Source: Bacteroidota bacterium (GTDB lineage: Bacteria > Bacteroidota > Ignavibacteria > Ignavibacteriales > Ignavibacteriaceae). Taken from it: 64,000 nt of DNA. The position numbers and the translations under genes were made by a program. Positions within the stretch are counted from its first letter, which is position 1. Each line of letters starts with the position of its first letter. Of this stretch, positions 1-8,105 are shown piece after piece. The notes below the pieces were generated by a model. The model made no database searches. It was not told the DNA's origin and was given only the letters and a program-made list of their open reading frames with translations. Where the stretch lies: contig JAJYDC010000001.1 of the NCBI GenBank assembly GCA_021777835.1, forward strand, positions 124,001 to 188,000, read 5' to 3'.

Positions 1-531
1 ATAACTGAAGTAATGGAATCTGCCCAAATTAAATTGATCGAAGAGTATACAGATATCTTCCAGGTAGGTGCTCGTAATATGCAAAACTTTTCCTTGCTCC
101 GGGACTTAGGAAAAACATCTACTCCTATAATGCTAAAACGAGGCTTGTCAGCAACTGTAGAAGATTGGCTAATGTCCGCTGAATATATCTTGGCTAATGG
201 AAATAAAGATGTAATGCTATGTGAAAGAGGTATACGTACATTTGAAACTTTTACCCGCAACACATTTGATCTTTCGGCAATTCCTGTAGTTCATAAAAGA
301 AGTCATTTACCCGTTATCGCTGATCCATCACATGCTACTGGACTTCGCGACAAGGTATTGCCTATGGCGCGTGCCGCTGTTGCTGCAGGCGCAGATGGTC
401 TTATGGTGGAAGTTCATAATGATCCAGAAAAAGCCTTGTCTGATGGACCTCAAGCATTATTGCCTGAACAATACACTGATCTTATGAAACAAGTAAAAAT
501 GATTGCAGAAGTAATCGGTAGAAAAATGTAA
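1..531 (+). CDS. aroF: DAHP synthase, class I (3' part, cut by window start)
   Basis: Makes 3-deoxy-D-arabino-heptulosonate 7-phosphate from PEP and erythrose 4-phosphate, the first step of the shikimate pathway, in the cytosol. The reading frame is open from base 1, so the first ATG at 13 is internal and the true start lies outside the window. The visible 176 residues carry the TIM-barrel motifs of the type I-beta (AroF/KdsA-like) family: [13 protein letters not shown], a SATVEDW stretch, CERGIRTFE and DPSHATG. The protein ends right after the barrel, so there is no C-terminal chorismate mutase domain; an N-terminal regulatory domain cannot be judged. tyrA follows 87 bases downstream on the same strand, so the two probably belong to one aromatic amino-acid unit. 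Confidence 0.93.
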   Translation: MTEVMESAQIKLIEEYTDIFQVGARNMQNFSLLRDLGKTSTPIMLKRGLSATVEDWLMSAEYILANGNKDVMLCERGIRTFETFTRNTFDLSAIPVVHKRSHLPVIADPSHATGLRDKVLPMARAAVAAGADGLMVEVHNDPEKALSDGPQALLPEQYTDLMKQVKMIAEVIGRKM

Positions 532-561
532 TTCCTACTTCTTGACTTCTTCGCGCAGTTC

Positions 562-576
562 CGCTAATCCTTAGCG
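562..576. repeat. Small perfect hairpin between aroF and tyrA
   Basis: CGCTAA-TCC-TTAGCG, a 6-bp stem with a 3-base loop, inside an 87-base gap that is richer in G and C than its surroundings. There is no T run after it, so it is a poor intrinsic terminator. It could be a processing or attenuation hairpin, or a remnant of a small repeat. Confidence 0.35.
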
Positions 577-618
577 TCCTCCGTTGAAGCATGCAAGACA
601 ATAACATAAAGGTCTGAT

Positions 619-1695
619 TTGTCAACAAGCAAAATATCAATTATCGGCTTAGGCTTAATAGGCGGCTCCATAGCAAAGTCATTAAAGAATAATGATCCGG
701 CACTCAATATAAGCGCCTATGACATAAAAGAAGTCATAACTTCCGCCAAGAACCTTAATATAATTGATGAAGGACTGCAGAACTTAAAAGATTCTAAAAG
801 CGCGGACATTATATTCCTTTGCCTCCCGACTGACCTTTCCCTGAAGGCTCTAACTGAGTTGGCTCCTCTTGTCAAAGAAAATACAATAATAACAGACGTT
901 GCCGGAGTAAAAGGCGTATTCGAGAAGAAATGGAAAAAACTCAAAAGCAAAGGGACATATATTGGCGGACATCCAATGACCGGGAAAGAGCAGGGAGGTT
1001 TTGCGAATTCTGATCCGTTATTGTTTGAGAATTCAACTTATATATTATCAGATACCTATAAAGATGATTCACAACCATTGGTTGAACTTTTGAAAATTCT
1101 CGGCGCACGAATAAAATTTCTTAACCCAAAGCTTCACGATAAAATAGTTGCACGAGTAAGCCACTTACCTCAACTTTTAGCCGTTAATTTAGTTAATTCT
1201 CTACCGGATCAAACAAAGGATATCAACTACCTCGATTTTGCAGCCGGTGGCTTTAGAGATATGACCCGGATAGCCTCAAGTAACTTCGATATATGGCAAC
1301 CAGTTATTGACCTAAACAAGGAGAACATTATCTCGTCAATAAAAGTGATCCAAAAAGAACTTACCGGTTTAGAAAAATTCATAAGAAAAGAAGATTGGAC
1401 TAGACTAGAAACCCTATTTGAAAATGCTCGTTTGAAGCGTAACGAAATCCCTAAAAACAACAAAGGCTTCATTAACCCCCTGTATGACATCTATGTCTTT
1501 GTCAATGACCAACCGGGTGTATTAAGTAAACTGACAACTCTGCTGTTTAATGACGGAATAAATATTAAAGACATAGAATTACTTAAGATTCGAGAGGGGA
1601 CAGGAGGTACTTTCAGAATCTCCTTTGACTCAGAAATATCCTCAAAAAAAGCCCAATCGCTTATTGAAAAATCAGGCTTCTCTGTTAAAAATTAA
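619..1695 (+). CDS. tyrA: Prephenate dehydrogenase with ACT domain
   Basis: Oxidatively decarboxylates prephenate to 4-hydroxyphenylpyruvate in tyrosine synthesis. The N-terminus is a Rossmann fold with GLGLIGGS at residues 10-17. The family motif HPMTGKEQGGF starts at H118, and a second conserved histidine lies in the helical dimer domain (SHLPQ). The last 70 residues or so form an ACT domain (VFVNDQPGVLSKLTTLLF), which in this family normally binds tyrosine for feedback control. The TTG start at 619 is chosen because AAAGG lies at 608-612, six bases upstream, and the Rossmann strand begins directly after it. It follows the DAHP synthase gene and fits a co-transcribed aromatic pair. Confidence 0.93.
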   Translation: MSTSKISIIGLGLIGGSIAKSLKNNDPALNISAYDIKEVITSAKNLNIIDEGLQNLKDSKSADIIFLCLPTDLSLKALTELAPLVKENTIITDVAGVKGVFEKKWKKLKSKGTYIGGHPMTGKEQGGFANSDPLLFENSTYILSDTYKDDSQPLVELLKILGARIKFLNPKLHDKIVARVSHLPQLLAVNLVNSLPDQTKDINYLDFAAGGFRDMTRIASSNFDIWQPVIDLNKENIISSIKVIQKELTGLEKFIRKEDWTRLETLFENARLKRNEIPKNNKGFINPLYDIYVFVNDQPGVLSKLTTLLFNDGINIKDIELLKIREGTGGTFRISFDSEISSKKAQSLIEKSGFSVKN

Positions 1696-1824
1696 AGCAA
1701 TTATTTAAATTTAACTCATCCTAATTCAGCGTATATTATCATTCATGTAATATTATCTAACCCATGGTTATTCAACAATATAACGGCATTATATCAAAAT
1801 TATTCGAATAGTAATAACTAAAAG

Positions 1825-1854
1825 AAGATCATTCTTATTATTAATGATTTTTTT
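1825..1854 (+). terminator. Possible intrinsic terminator downstream of tyrA
   Basis: ATCATT (1828-1833) pairs with AATGAT (1843-1848), extendable by A/G-to-T pairs on the outside, and a run of seven T follows (1848-1854). The stem is AT-rich and lies about 130 bases after the tyrA stop, so the call is tentative. Confidence 0.4.
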
Positions 1855-2025
1855 AGGCTCGCATTGCACGCTTATACCTTTGCAATTCCACCTAATTATT
1901 TGAATTATAAGCGATGATTTTATATATTTGCCAATGACAATTATCAGTTTTTCCCCCGTTCATATTGAATCTGATAATAGCCTTATTATATTTCAAAAAT
2001 ATCTTCCAAAAGCAAAATACCATCA

Positions 2026-2113
2026 CTTGAAAACGTTCTGAATTCACTCTGAATACACTATGAATGCACTCTGAATGCACTGTACTACCTACCTAACACC
2101 ATACCCACCCCAC
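2026..2113 (-). repeat. Array of 11-bp units with G-rich flank, copy 1
   Basis: Read on the minus strand from 2113 to 2026, eight consecutive 11-mers stay in strict register: two G-rich units, TAGGTAGTACA, then GTGCATTCAGA, GTGCATTCATA, GTGTATTCAGA, GTGAATTCAGA and ACGTTTTCAAG. The last unit is identical to one in the array at 17282-17369, and 17 bases (TTCAGAACGTTTTCAAG) match exactly across the two sites. Outside the array, the 547-base gap 1696-2242 is AT-rich and holds no convincing gene. A 62-codon minus-strand ORF runs through the array but looks like a by-product of the repeat. Confidence 0.7.
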
Positions 2114-2242
2114 CAAGGCTACTCTATCATAAATTACCTCTTAACAAATATAAAGCGCATAAATATTTGCCACTCAAACGCGTAACCTTTCTTTCAATTA
2201 ATCATAAATTTGAATATATTCGTAACATAATATTAGGAAAAT

Positions 2243-3043
2243 ATGATCCCACTTAACGTCCTTTTTGTCGGTGATATTATCGGCAAGCCAGGTCTAAACA
2301 TTGTCCAAACCTGGCTACCGGGTCTGATCCAAAAATATAAAGCTGATTTTGTAATTGCGAATGGGGAAAATGCCGCTGATGGCAAAGGTTGTACTGAGAA
2401 AGAAGGCTCTGTCCTCTTTAACTTGGGAGTTAATGTCATTACTGGCGGAAACCATACATGGGATAAACACCAATCTCAAGATTACCTTCGCGCAGAACCC
2501 AGAGCACTTAGACCCTTAAATTATCCCAAAGGCGCCTATGGTAATGGATACATTGTATCCGAAACCAAAAAGGGAAAAGTAGCCGTAATGAACCTGCAGG
2601 GAAGAACTTTCATGGCTTCAATCGACTGCCCATTTAGGATTGCTGAATGGGTTCTTTCTAAATTGAAAAATGAAACTAATATAATCTTCATGGATTTTCA
2701 TGCAGAAGCTACTGCTGAGAAAATGGCTATGGGAATTTACCTTGATGGCAAAATAACTGCTGTAATTGGTACCCACACCCACATTCAAACTGCCGACGAA
2801 AGAATCTTACCTAATGGAACAGGATATATTTCCGATGTCGGAATGACCGGTCCTTACGAGTCAGTTATTGGTATGAAAAGTCAGGCAGCTATAAATCGTT
2901 TTATATATCAAACTCCCCAAAAATACGAAACAGCAGAAAACGATGTACACTTAAGTGCACTGTTCCTGAAAATTGACACACAAACAGGAAAAACAATTGA
3001 GATTGAAAGAATTACTTTTCCCGAATTCGTAAAAAAAGTCTAA
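2243..3043 (+). CDS. ymdB: YmdB-family metallophosphoesterase
   Basis: A 266-residue protein covering the whole YmdB (TIGR00282) family. Bacillus YmdB hydrolyses cyclic nucleotides such as cAMP and 2',3'-cNMP and affects biofilm and motility decisions; the substrate here is unknown. Metal-ligand motifs of the calcineurin-like fold are all present: VGDIIGKPG near residue 8, NGENAADGKG near 40, GGNHTWD near 70, DFHAEAT near 150 and GTHTHIQTADE near 175. No signal peptide, so cytoplasmic. The stop is only 6 bases before the DNA methyltransferase start, so the two are probably translated from one message. Upstream is the long gap with the 11-bp repeat array. Confidence 0.92.
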   Translation: MIPLNVLFVGDIIGKPGLNIVQTWLPGLIQKYKADFVIANGENAADGKGCTEKEGSVLFNLGVNVITGGNHTWDKHQSQDYLRAEPRALRPLNYPKGAYGNGYIVSETKKGKVAVMNLQGRTFMASIDCPFRIAEWVLSKLKNETNIIFMDFHAEATAEKMAMGIYLDGKITAVIGTHTHIQTADERILPNGTGYISDVGMTGPYESVIGMKSQAAINRFIYQTPQKYETAENDVHLSALFLKIDTQTGKTIEIERITFPEFVKKV

Positions 3044-3049
3044 ACTTTC

Positions 3050-4039
3050 ATGCAAAACTTTCCGTTGCCGAGAATTGACTCAGATGAAGAATTACAAAAG
3101 CTTTTAATTCCTTATTGTAGATTTAGGAAAGGTGACGTTTGGACTGATCCTACAGGCAAGCATAAAATAGGCTGCCTTGATGCGGGAGACTCTTCTGAAA
3201 TATCATATCTAATGGGTAGCGAATTAGCCTCCCTAGCTGTGCATGACCCTCCTTATAACTTCGTAGCCTTTGAAGAGATGGACGAGAAAAAATTCGTCGA
3301 ATGGAGTAAACTATGGGTTAATAACTCGTATAACTCTCTTATGCAAAACTCATCTCTTTACATTTGGCTTGGCGCCGATCAGAAAAATCATTTTCAACCG
3401 CTTCCTGATTTTATGTTAATGATGAAAACCAGTGATTTTAACTCCCGAAGTTTTATTACAATGAGAAACCAACGTGGTTATGGTACTCAAAAGAACTGGA
3501 TGTCTGTGAGACAAGAGCTTTTGTATTATACAAAAGATAATCCTGCATTTAATGTCGATGCCGAATACACCGATATTCCTAAAATATTAAAAGGCTATTA
3601 CAAATTTGTTGGTGGCAAAGAAACAGAGAATACTGAAAGAGGTAAGTCAGAATTTATTCGAGCTGGAAATGTGTGGGTAGATATTCAACAAGTATTTTAT
3701 AGGATGGAAGAAAATGTTAATGGCTGCTACGCTCAAAAACCTTTGAAAGCTATAGAAAGAATAATAAATGCAAGTAGTAATCGCCAGGATATTGTAATAG
3801 ACTTCTTTGCCCATTCGGGCACAACATTATTATCCTCGGAAATAAATAATAGGAGATGTTTCACTACTGATCTTAGTCCTGTATTCTGTGAAATTTCTCT
3901 CCGACGTCTCGAAAATTATAGGAACTTAGGTAAGACTGGCTGGCAAAATTCAAATCCCTTTGCTGAAGAAATCCTGACTGATAAAAAATTGAAGAAATAT
4001 TTGAATAGTATCTTAGACTTAAATTCAAATAATCAGTAA
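3050..4039 (+). CDS. Solitary beta-class DNA methyltransferase (N6-A or N4-C)
   Basis: A 329-residue amino-methyltransferase of the N6_N4_Mtase family (PF01555). The catalytic motif IV, DPPYNF, is near residue 66, and the AdoMet-binding motif I, FFAHSGTT, is near residue 252. The order catalytic motif before AdoMet motif, with the target-recognition region between them, is that of the beta class. No restriction endonuclease or specificity subunit lies nearby, so it acts either as an orphan, regulatory methylase or as a remnant of a restriction system. It sits 6 bases after ymdB with no clear ribosome-binding site and 35 bases before folD. Family and chemistry are secure, target sequence unknown. 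Confidence 0.85.
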   Translation: MQNFPLPRIDSDEELQKLLIPYCRFRKGDVWTDPTGKHKIGCLDAGDSSEISYLMGSELASLAVHDPPYNFVAFEEMDEKKFVEWSKLWVNNSYNSLMQNSSLYIWLGADQKNHFQPLPDFMLMMKTSDFNSRSFITMRNQRGYGTQKNWMSVRQELLYYTKDNPAFNVDAEYTDIPKILKGYYKFVGGKETENTERGKSEFIRAGNVWVDIQQVFYRMEENVNGCYAQKPLKAIERIINASSNRQDIVIDFFAHSGTTLLSSEINNRRCFTTDLSPVFCEISLRRLENYRNLGKTGWQNSNPFAEEILTDKKLKKYLNSILDLNSNNQ

Positions 4040-4074
4040 ATTTACAATTGAAAATATATTAGTGAATAAAAATA

Positions 4075-4953
4075 ATGATCCTAATCGATGGTAAGAAAAC
4101 TGCTTCTGAAATAAGAAGTGAACTGAAAACAGAAATATCAAAGCTAGTCCAACAGGGCAAAAATGTCCCTGGCTTAGTAGCTATATTAGTAGGTGCAAAT
4201 CCTGCTTCAGAAATATATGTCCGGAGCAAAGCTAAGGCTTGTGAAGAGATTGGTATGCGAAGCAAAGTTGAATTACTTAGCGAATCAACTAAAGAGGACG
4301 AGCTTCTTGAACTGGTGAAAAAATATAACAATGACAATAACTATCACGGAATATTAGTACAGCTTCCTCTTCCGTACCATATAAGCGAAGAAAAGGTAAT
4401 TGAAACAATCTCACCTAAGAAGGATGTTGACGGCTTTCATCCAATAAGTATAGGTAATTTAGTAATCGGGAAAGATACCTTCGTATCGTGTACTCCAGCA
4501 GGTATTCATGAGCTTTTAAAGCGTTATAACATTGAAACAAAAGGCAAACATGTAGTTGTTTTAGGCAGAAGTAACATTGTAGGTAAACCCATTGCTAATA
4601 TCATGCTGCAAAAGAAAGAAGGAGCAAATTCAATAGTTACTATATGCCACTCTGCTACTAAAAATATCTCTGACTTTACACAACAAGCCGATATTTTAAT
4701 AGCTGCCATAGGAAGCCCAAATTTTGTTAAGGCAGATATGGTTAAAGAAGAAGTTGTAATTATTGATGTAGGAATAAATCGCATAGAAGATAAAAGCGCT
4801 TCCAAAGGATACAAAGTCGTTGGCGATGTTGACTTTAACTCAGTTGCCCCAAAAGCATCGTTTATAACACCAGTTCCGGGTGGCGTCGGGCCAATGACAA
4901 TTGCCATGCTTCTAAAAAACACATTAACCGCATATCTGAAATATGGAGAGTAA
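4075..4953 (+). CDS. folD: Bifunctional methylenetetrahydrofolate dehydrogenase/cyclohydrolase
   Basis: Interconverts 5,10-methylene-THF, 5,10-methenyl-THF and 10-formyl-THF using NADP, feeding purine and formyl-Met synthesis. The 292-residue length is normal. The catalytic signature YVRSK (Tyr48, Lys52) and the VQLPLP loop lie in the N-terminal domain. GRSNIVGKP marks the dinucleotide-binding Rossmann domain, and PVPGGVGPMT closes the active site near the C-terminus. Its TAA stop is immediately followed by the ATG of deoC, which indicates translational coupling. Confidence 0.97.
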   Translation: MILIDGKKTASEIRSELKTEISKLVQQGKNVPGLVAILVGANPASEIYVRSKAKACEEIGMRSKVELLSESTKEDELLELVKKYNNDNNYHGILVQLPLPYHISEEKVIETISPKKDVDGFHPISIGNLVIGKDTFVSCTPAGIHELLKRYNIETKGKHVVVLGRSNIVGKPIANIMLQKKEGANSIVTICHSATKNISDFTQQADILIAAIGSPNFVKADMVKEEVVIIDVGINRIEDKSASKGYKVVGDVDFNSVAPKASFITPVPGGVGPMTIAMLLKNTLTAYLKYGE

Positions 4954-5790
4954 ATGCAAACGCAATTAAATTATATATCAGCTTCGCTCTCGGATGTAGA
5001 AAAAATTTACCAGGAATTTCTAAGCTCTGATGAAATATTCCTAAAATGGCTGTCAGCAAATAATACTACTTTCATTATTGACAAGAACATAGAGCAAGTA
5101 TTAACTATCCACAAAACTAAGTATGAGCCATTAACAAATACTGTTCTGGCAAAGACAATTGATCATACCTTGCTCAGGCAAGATGCAACCCCTATCGAAA
5201 TTAAATCACTATGTTCAGAAGCAATTCAATATCAATTCGCTTCGGTTTGTATAAACCCATGTCATGTCGAATTATGTTCTCGTGAATTAGCTGGATCTGG
5301 TGTTAAAGTCTGTACAGTAATTGGTTTCCCACTTGGCGCTAATACAACCTATATAAAGAGAAAAGAATCTGAAAACGCAATTGAATCTGGCGCTCAGGAA
5401 GTCGATATGGTAATAAATATCGGCAGTCTTAAAAGTAAAAATTATGACTATGTCTTTAATGATATATCTGAAGTAGTCAGCGCAGCCAAATCAAAAAATG
5501 TATTAAGCAAAGTTATCATAGAAACAGCTTTACTTTCGGATGATGAGAAGATAAAGGCTTGTTTTATATCAATGAAAGCTGGTGCGGATTTCGTTAAGAC
5601 TTCAACAGGTTTTAGCAAAGGAGGAGCAACTGTGCAAGACGTTGCTTTGATGAAATATATTGTAGGAGATCTGCTAGGAGTAAAAGCATCCGGAGGTGTT
5701 AAAACCCGCGAAGATGCTATTTCAATGTTAATGAATGGCGCTTCTAGAATAGGCGCAAGTTCAGGAATAAGAATAATCAATAATCCTTAG
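4954..5790 (+). CDS. deoC: Deoxyribose-phosphate aldolase with N-terminal extension
   Basis: Cleaves 2-deoxyribose 5-phosphate to glyceraldehyde 3-phosphate and acetaldehyde in deoxynucleoside breakdown. The DeoC barrel starts near residue 60 ([14 protein letters not shown]). Lys215 in FVKTSTGF is the expected Schiff-base residue and Lys244 in VKASGGVK the second catalytic lysine. The first 60 residues or so are an extension not needed by the minimal enzyme and contain no motif I recognise. The ATG directly abuts the folD stop, with a GGAG sequence inside the folD end. The 117-base gap that follows contains a near-palindrome (5816-5829). Confidence 0.93.
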   Translation: MQTQLNYISASLSDVEKIYQEFLSSDEIFLKWLSANNTTFIIDKNIEQVLTIHKTKYEPLTNTVLAKTIDHTLLRQDATPIEIKSLCSEAIQYQFASVCINPCHVELCSRELAGSGVKVCTVIGFPLGANTTYIKRKESENAIESGAQEVDMVINIGSLKSKNYDYVFNDISEVVSAAKSKNVLSKVIIETALLSDDEKIKACFISMKAGADFVKTSTGFSKGGATVQDVALMKYIVGDLLGVKASGGVKTREDAISMLMNGASRIGASSGIRIINNP

Positions 5791-5815
5791 GTTATTGTTT
5801 TGTAAATCCTATATC

Positions 5816-5829
5816 CTTGGTATACTAAG
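5816..5829. promoter_or_regulatory. Near-palindrome between deoC and the HicB-like gene
   Basis: CTTGGTATACTAAG is symmetrical except for one pair. Flanking AGGTTAT (5789-5795) and ATAACCT (5830-5836) form a second, outer inverted repeat. It could be an operator for the downstream hicB-like/trmH pair or a weak hairpin at the deoC end. Confidence 0.3.
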
Positions 5830-5907
5830 ATAACCTCAGCTCCTATATCATATTTACTGATTGTTAAATAAGAAATATTCTCTGATATCTTATCCTGGAA
5901 TAAGAAG

Positions 5908-6138
5908 ATGATTTTAGACGTTGTGCTAAATAAAACCGATGATGGCTATACTGCAGAGATACCCAGTATAAATGGCTGCGAATGTTGGGCACATGATGAA
6001 GACACTGCTCTTGAGAAAATAATAGAGCTCGCGTCGTATTATCTTAAAGTGGACCTAAAGAAATTTAAGCTTGACAGGGCAAGGAGAAACAATATGCAAA
6101 CGATTTACAAATTAGTATTTGACAAAGTTATATCGTGA
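5908..6138 (+). CDS. HicB-like small protein, no HicA partner
   Basis: A 76-residue protein of the HicB/UPF0150 type. The start (VVLNKTDDGYTAEIPSINGC) fits the partial RNase H fold, where the G-Y-x-A-x-x-P pattern is typical, followed by EDTALEKI. In toxin-antitoxin systems HicB neutralises and represses the HicA RNase, but no HicA-like ORF is adjacent and there is no DNA-binding domain at its C-terminus. The stop codon overlaps the GTG start of trmH (GTGA at 6135-6138), so both are co-translated. Role unknown; a stand-alone member of the family is common in bacteria. Confidence 0.65.
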   Translation: MILDVVLNKTDDGYTAEIPSINGCECWAHDEDTALEKIIELASYYLKVDLKKFKLDRARRNNMQTIYKLVFDKVIS

Positions 6139-6725
6139 AATCATTTAGGACAGACCGTAGAGAAAAGAAAATTATTTCAGTTGCAAATACCCGCCAGAAA
6201 TATCTAAGGGTGGTTCTGGAAAACATTCATGATCCCCACAATGTGAGCGCAATATTCAGAACATGCGACGCAGTCGGCGTACCGAAAGTATCTTTGATCT
6301 ATACAAAAGAAAAATTCCCTAAGATTGGCAGAAAGACCTCAGGTTCTGCATTCAAGTGGGTCGAAAGAGATAAATTTACTAGCATCAAAGAGTGTTACAC
6401 TCAGCTTCGTAATGAAGGATTTAAGATATATGCTTCCTCGCTTTCTGAGAATACAAAGAATATCTATGATCTTGACTTTACAGAAAAAACGGCAATCGTA
6501 TTAGGGAATGAACATCGAGGCGTATCGGAAGAAGCTGCAAACCTTGCAGATGTTACATTTACAATTCCAATGTTTGGTATGGTCCAAAGTTTAAATGTCT
6601 CAGTGGCTACTGCTGTCATACTTTATGAAGCACTTAGACAAAGAGATAAAAAGAATTTATATCTGAAAAGTGAATACGCAGAAGAAGAACTTAACCAACT
6701 AATCGAAGTATGGTGCAAGAAATAA
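6135..6725 (+). CDS. trmH: tRNA (guanosine-2'-O-)-methyltransferase, SpoU/TrmH family
   Basis: Likely 2'-O-methylates G18 in the tRNA D-loop using AdoMet. The 196 residues form a SPOUT trefoil-knot enzyme. Motif 1 is NVSAIFRTCDA with the catalytic arginine at position 42, motif 2 is IVLGNEHRGVS, and motif 3 is PMFGMVQSLNVSVA. It lacks the N-terminal RNA-binding domain of the RlmB/TrmG-type relatives, favouring TrmH. GTG is the start, overlapping the stop of the HicB-like gene by GTGA. aroA begins 13 bases after the stop. Substrate identity is inferred from family and length. Confidence 0.87.
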   Translation: MKSFRTDRREKKIISVANTRQKYLRVVLENIHDPHNVSAIFRTCDAVGVPKVSLIYTKEKFPKIGRKTSGSAFKWVERDKFTSIKECYTQLRNEGFKIYASSLSENTKNIYDLDFTEKTAIVLGNEHRGVSEEAANLADVTFTIPMFGMVQSLNVSVATAVILYEALRQRDKKNLYLKSEYAEEELNQLIEVWCKK

Positions 6726-6738
6726 TAAAAGTACTTAA

Positions 6739-8019
6739 ATGACTCAAGAATTTAATCAGATTAACAAAATAAATGGTACTCTTGAATTACCAGGCGATAA
6801 ATCAATCTCTCACAGAGCGGTGATGTTTGCATCTCTTGCAAAAGGGAAGTCCAGGATATATAATCTATCAAATGGCGAAGACGTTAAATCTACATTGCAA
6901 TGCTTTGAAGCTTTAGGAATTACCATACAAAAACGAAGCAATTCTATTGAAATTCTCGGCAATGGGTACAAAGGTTTGCGAAAGGCAGCTAAAGATCTCG
7001 ATGCAGGTAATTCGGGTACAACAACTAGATTAATAAGTGGAATCCTAGTTGCACAAGACTTTGATTCAAAGATTATAGGAGATGAATCATTATCAATACG
7101 CCCTATGAAGAGAATCATTACACCGCTTACACTAATGGGCGCGAATCTTCAAAGTTCAATCAATTATACTTTGCCATTGATGATTCATGCTGTAGAAGGA
7201 ATACACTCAATAAACTATGACATGCCTGTTGCAAGTGCTCAAGTTAAAAGCGCTATATTACTAGCTGGGCTTCACTGCAACGATATAACAACTGTTAACG
7301 AAAATATACCATCTAGAAATCATACTGAAATAATGCTTGGTCTAAAAAGCACTGCAAGTCAATCCGGCAATACTGTTTTTGTTTCCAAAGAAAATTATCC
7401 TGTAACTAAAGAATATTTCGTCCCTTCTGATATTTCGACTGCATCCTTCTTTATAGTACTAACCTTGCTTTCTAAGAATTCAAAACTAAAAGTAAAGAAT
7501 GTTTCTTTAAATGAAACTAGAACGGGGGTAATAAAAGTACTAAAGTCTATGGGCGGTAAAATAGAAATAGAGGATATTAAACAAAGCTCAGGTGAAGAAT
7601 ACGGAGATATAATAATAACAAGCAGTCATCTTAAAAATATTATAATCGATAGTAACATAATACCAAACATTATTGACGAAATCCCTATTCTTTCCATAGC
7701 CGGAATATTCGCAGAAGGTAAATTCGAAGTTAGAAATGCATCTGAGTTAAAGGGAAAAGAGACTGATAGAATAAAATCAATGTGTCACAATTTAAAGTTA
7801 CTTGGCGTGAATGTGGATGAATATGAAGATGGATACTCTTTATCCGGCAAGGCGCTTAATATGAACCCTACCTTTAATAGTTTTGGCGACCATAGGATAG
7901 CAATGGCCTTTGGCATATTATCATTGCTTCTAAAAGACGGGGGTAGAGTAGACAATTTCAATTGTGTAAATATATCCAACCCAAACTTTCTGAGACAGTT
8001 AAATAGCATCATTAAATAA
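6739..8019 (+). CDS. aroA: 3-phosphoshikimate 1-carboxyvinyltransferase (EPSP synthase)
   Basis: Joins PEP to shikimate 3-phosphate in the sixth shikimate-pathway step. The 426 residues match the family length. Key motifs are LPGDKSISHRAVM (substrate lysine and serine), DAGNSGTTTRL near residue 93, SIRPMKR near 117, and the C-terminal KGKETDRI and FGDHRIAMA loops. It belongs functionally with the DAHP synthase and tyrA at the start of the window, although five unrelated genes separate them. It converges with bshC; the 86-base space between holds only a weak hairpin. Confidence 0.97.
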   Translation: MTQEFNQINKINGTLELPGDKSISHRAVMFASLAKGKSRIYNLSNGEDVKSTLQCFEALGITIQKRSNSIEILGNGYKGLRKAAKDLDAGNSGTTTRLISGILVAQDFDSKIIGDESLSIRPMKRIITPLTLMGANLQSSINYTLPLMIHAVEGIHSINYDMPVASAQVKSAILLAGLHCNDITTVNENIPSRNHTEIMLGLKSTASQSGNTVFVSKENYPVTKEYFVPSDISTASFFIVLTLLSKNSKLKVKNVSLNETRTGVIKVLKSMGGKIEIEDIKQSSGEEYGDIIITSSHLKNIIIDSNIIPNIIDEIPILSIAGIFAEGKFEVRNASELKGKETDRIKSMCHNLKLLGVNVDEYEDGYSLSGKALNMNPTFNSFGDHRIAMAFGILSLLLKDGGRVDNFNCVNISNPNFLRQLNSIIK

Positions 8020-8105
8020 AATAAAAGTCACAATAATTCTTATCTTTTAATAACGATGAAGATATTGACCAAAATCAATCCACTTTCATAATAAACAGAC
8101 CATCG

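Noticed and set aside
532-618. tRNA gene in the GC-richer stretch after aroF
   Set aside because: The hairpin is too short, and no cloverleaf or GTTC T-arm can be drawn.
1892-2080. 62-codon minus-strand ORF in the tyrA-ymdB gap
   Set aside because: Its first third is made of the 11-bp repeat units, there is no ribosome-binding site, and the composition is not protein-like.
2026-2113. CRISPR array
   Set aside because: Units are 11 bases and directly joined, with no spacers and no cas genes nearby.
4524-4922. 132-codon minus-strand ORF inside folD
   Set aside because: It is the complement of a well-conserved enzyme gene and has no signature of its own.
5908-6138. A complete HicAB toxin-antitoxin pair
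   Set aside because: No HicA-like ORF lies on either side; the downstream overlapping gene is trmH.
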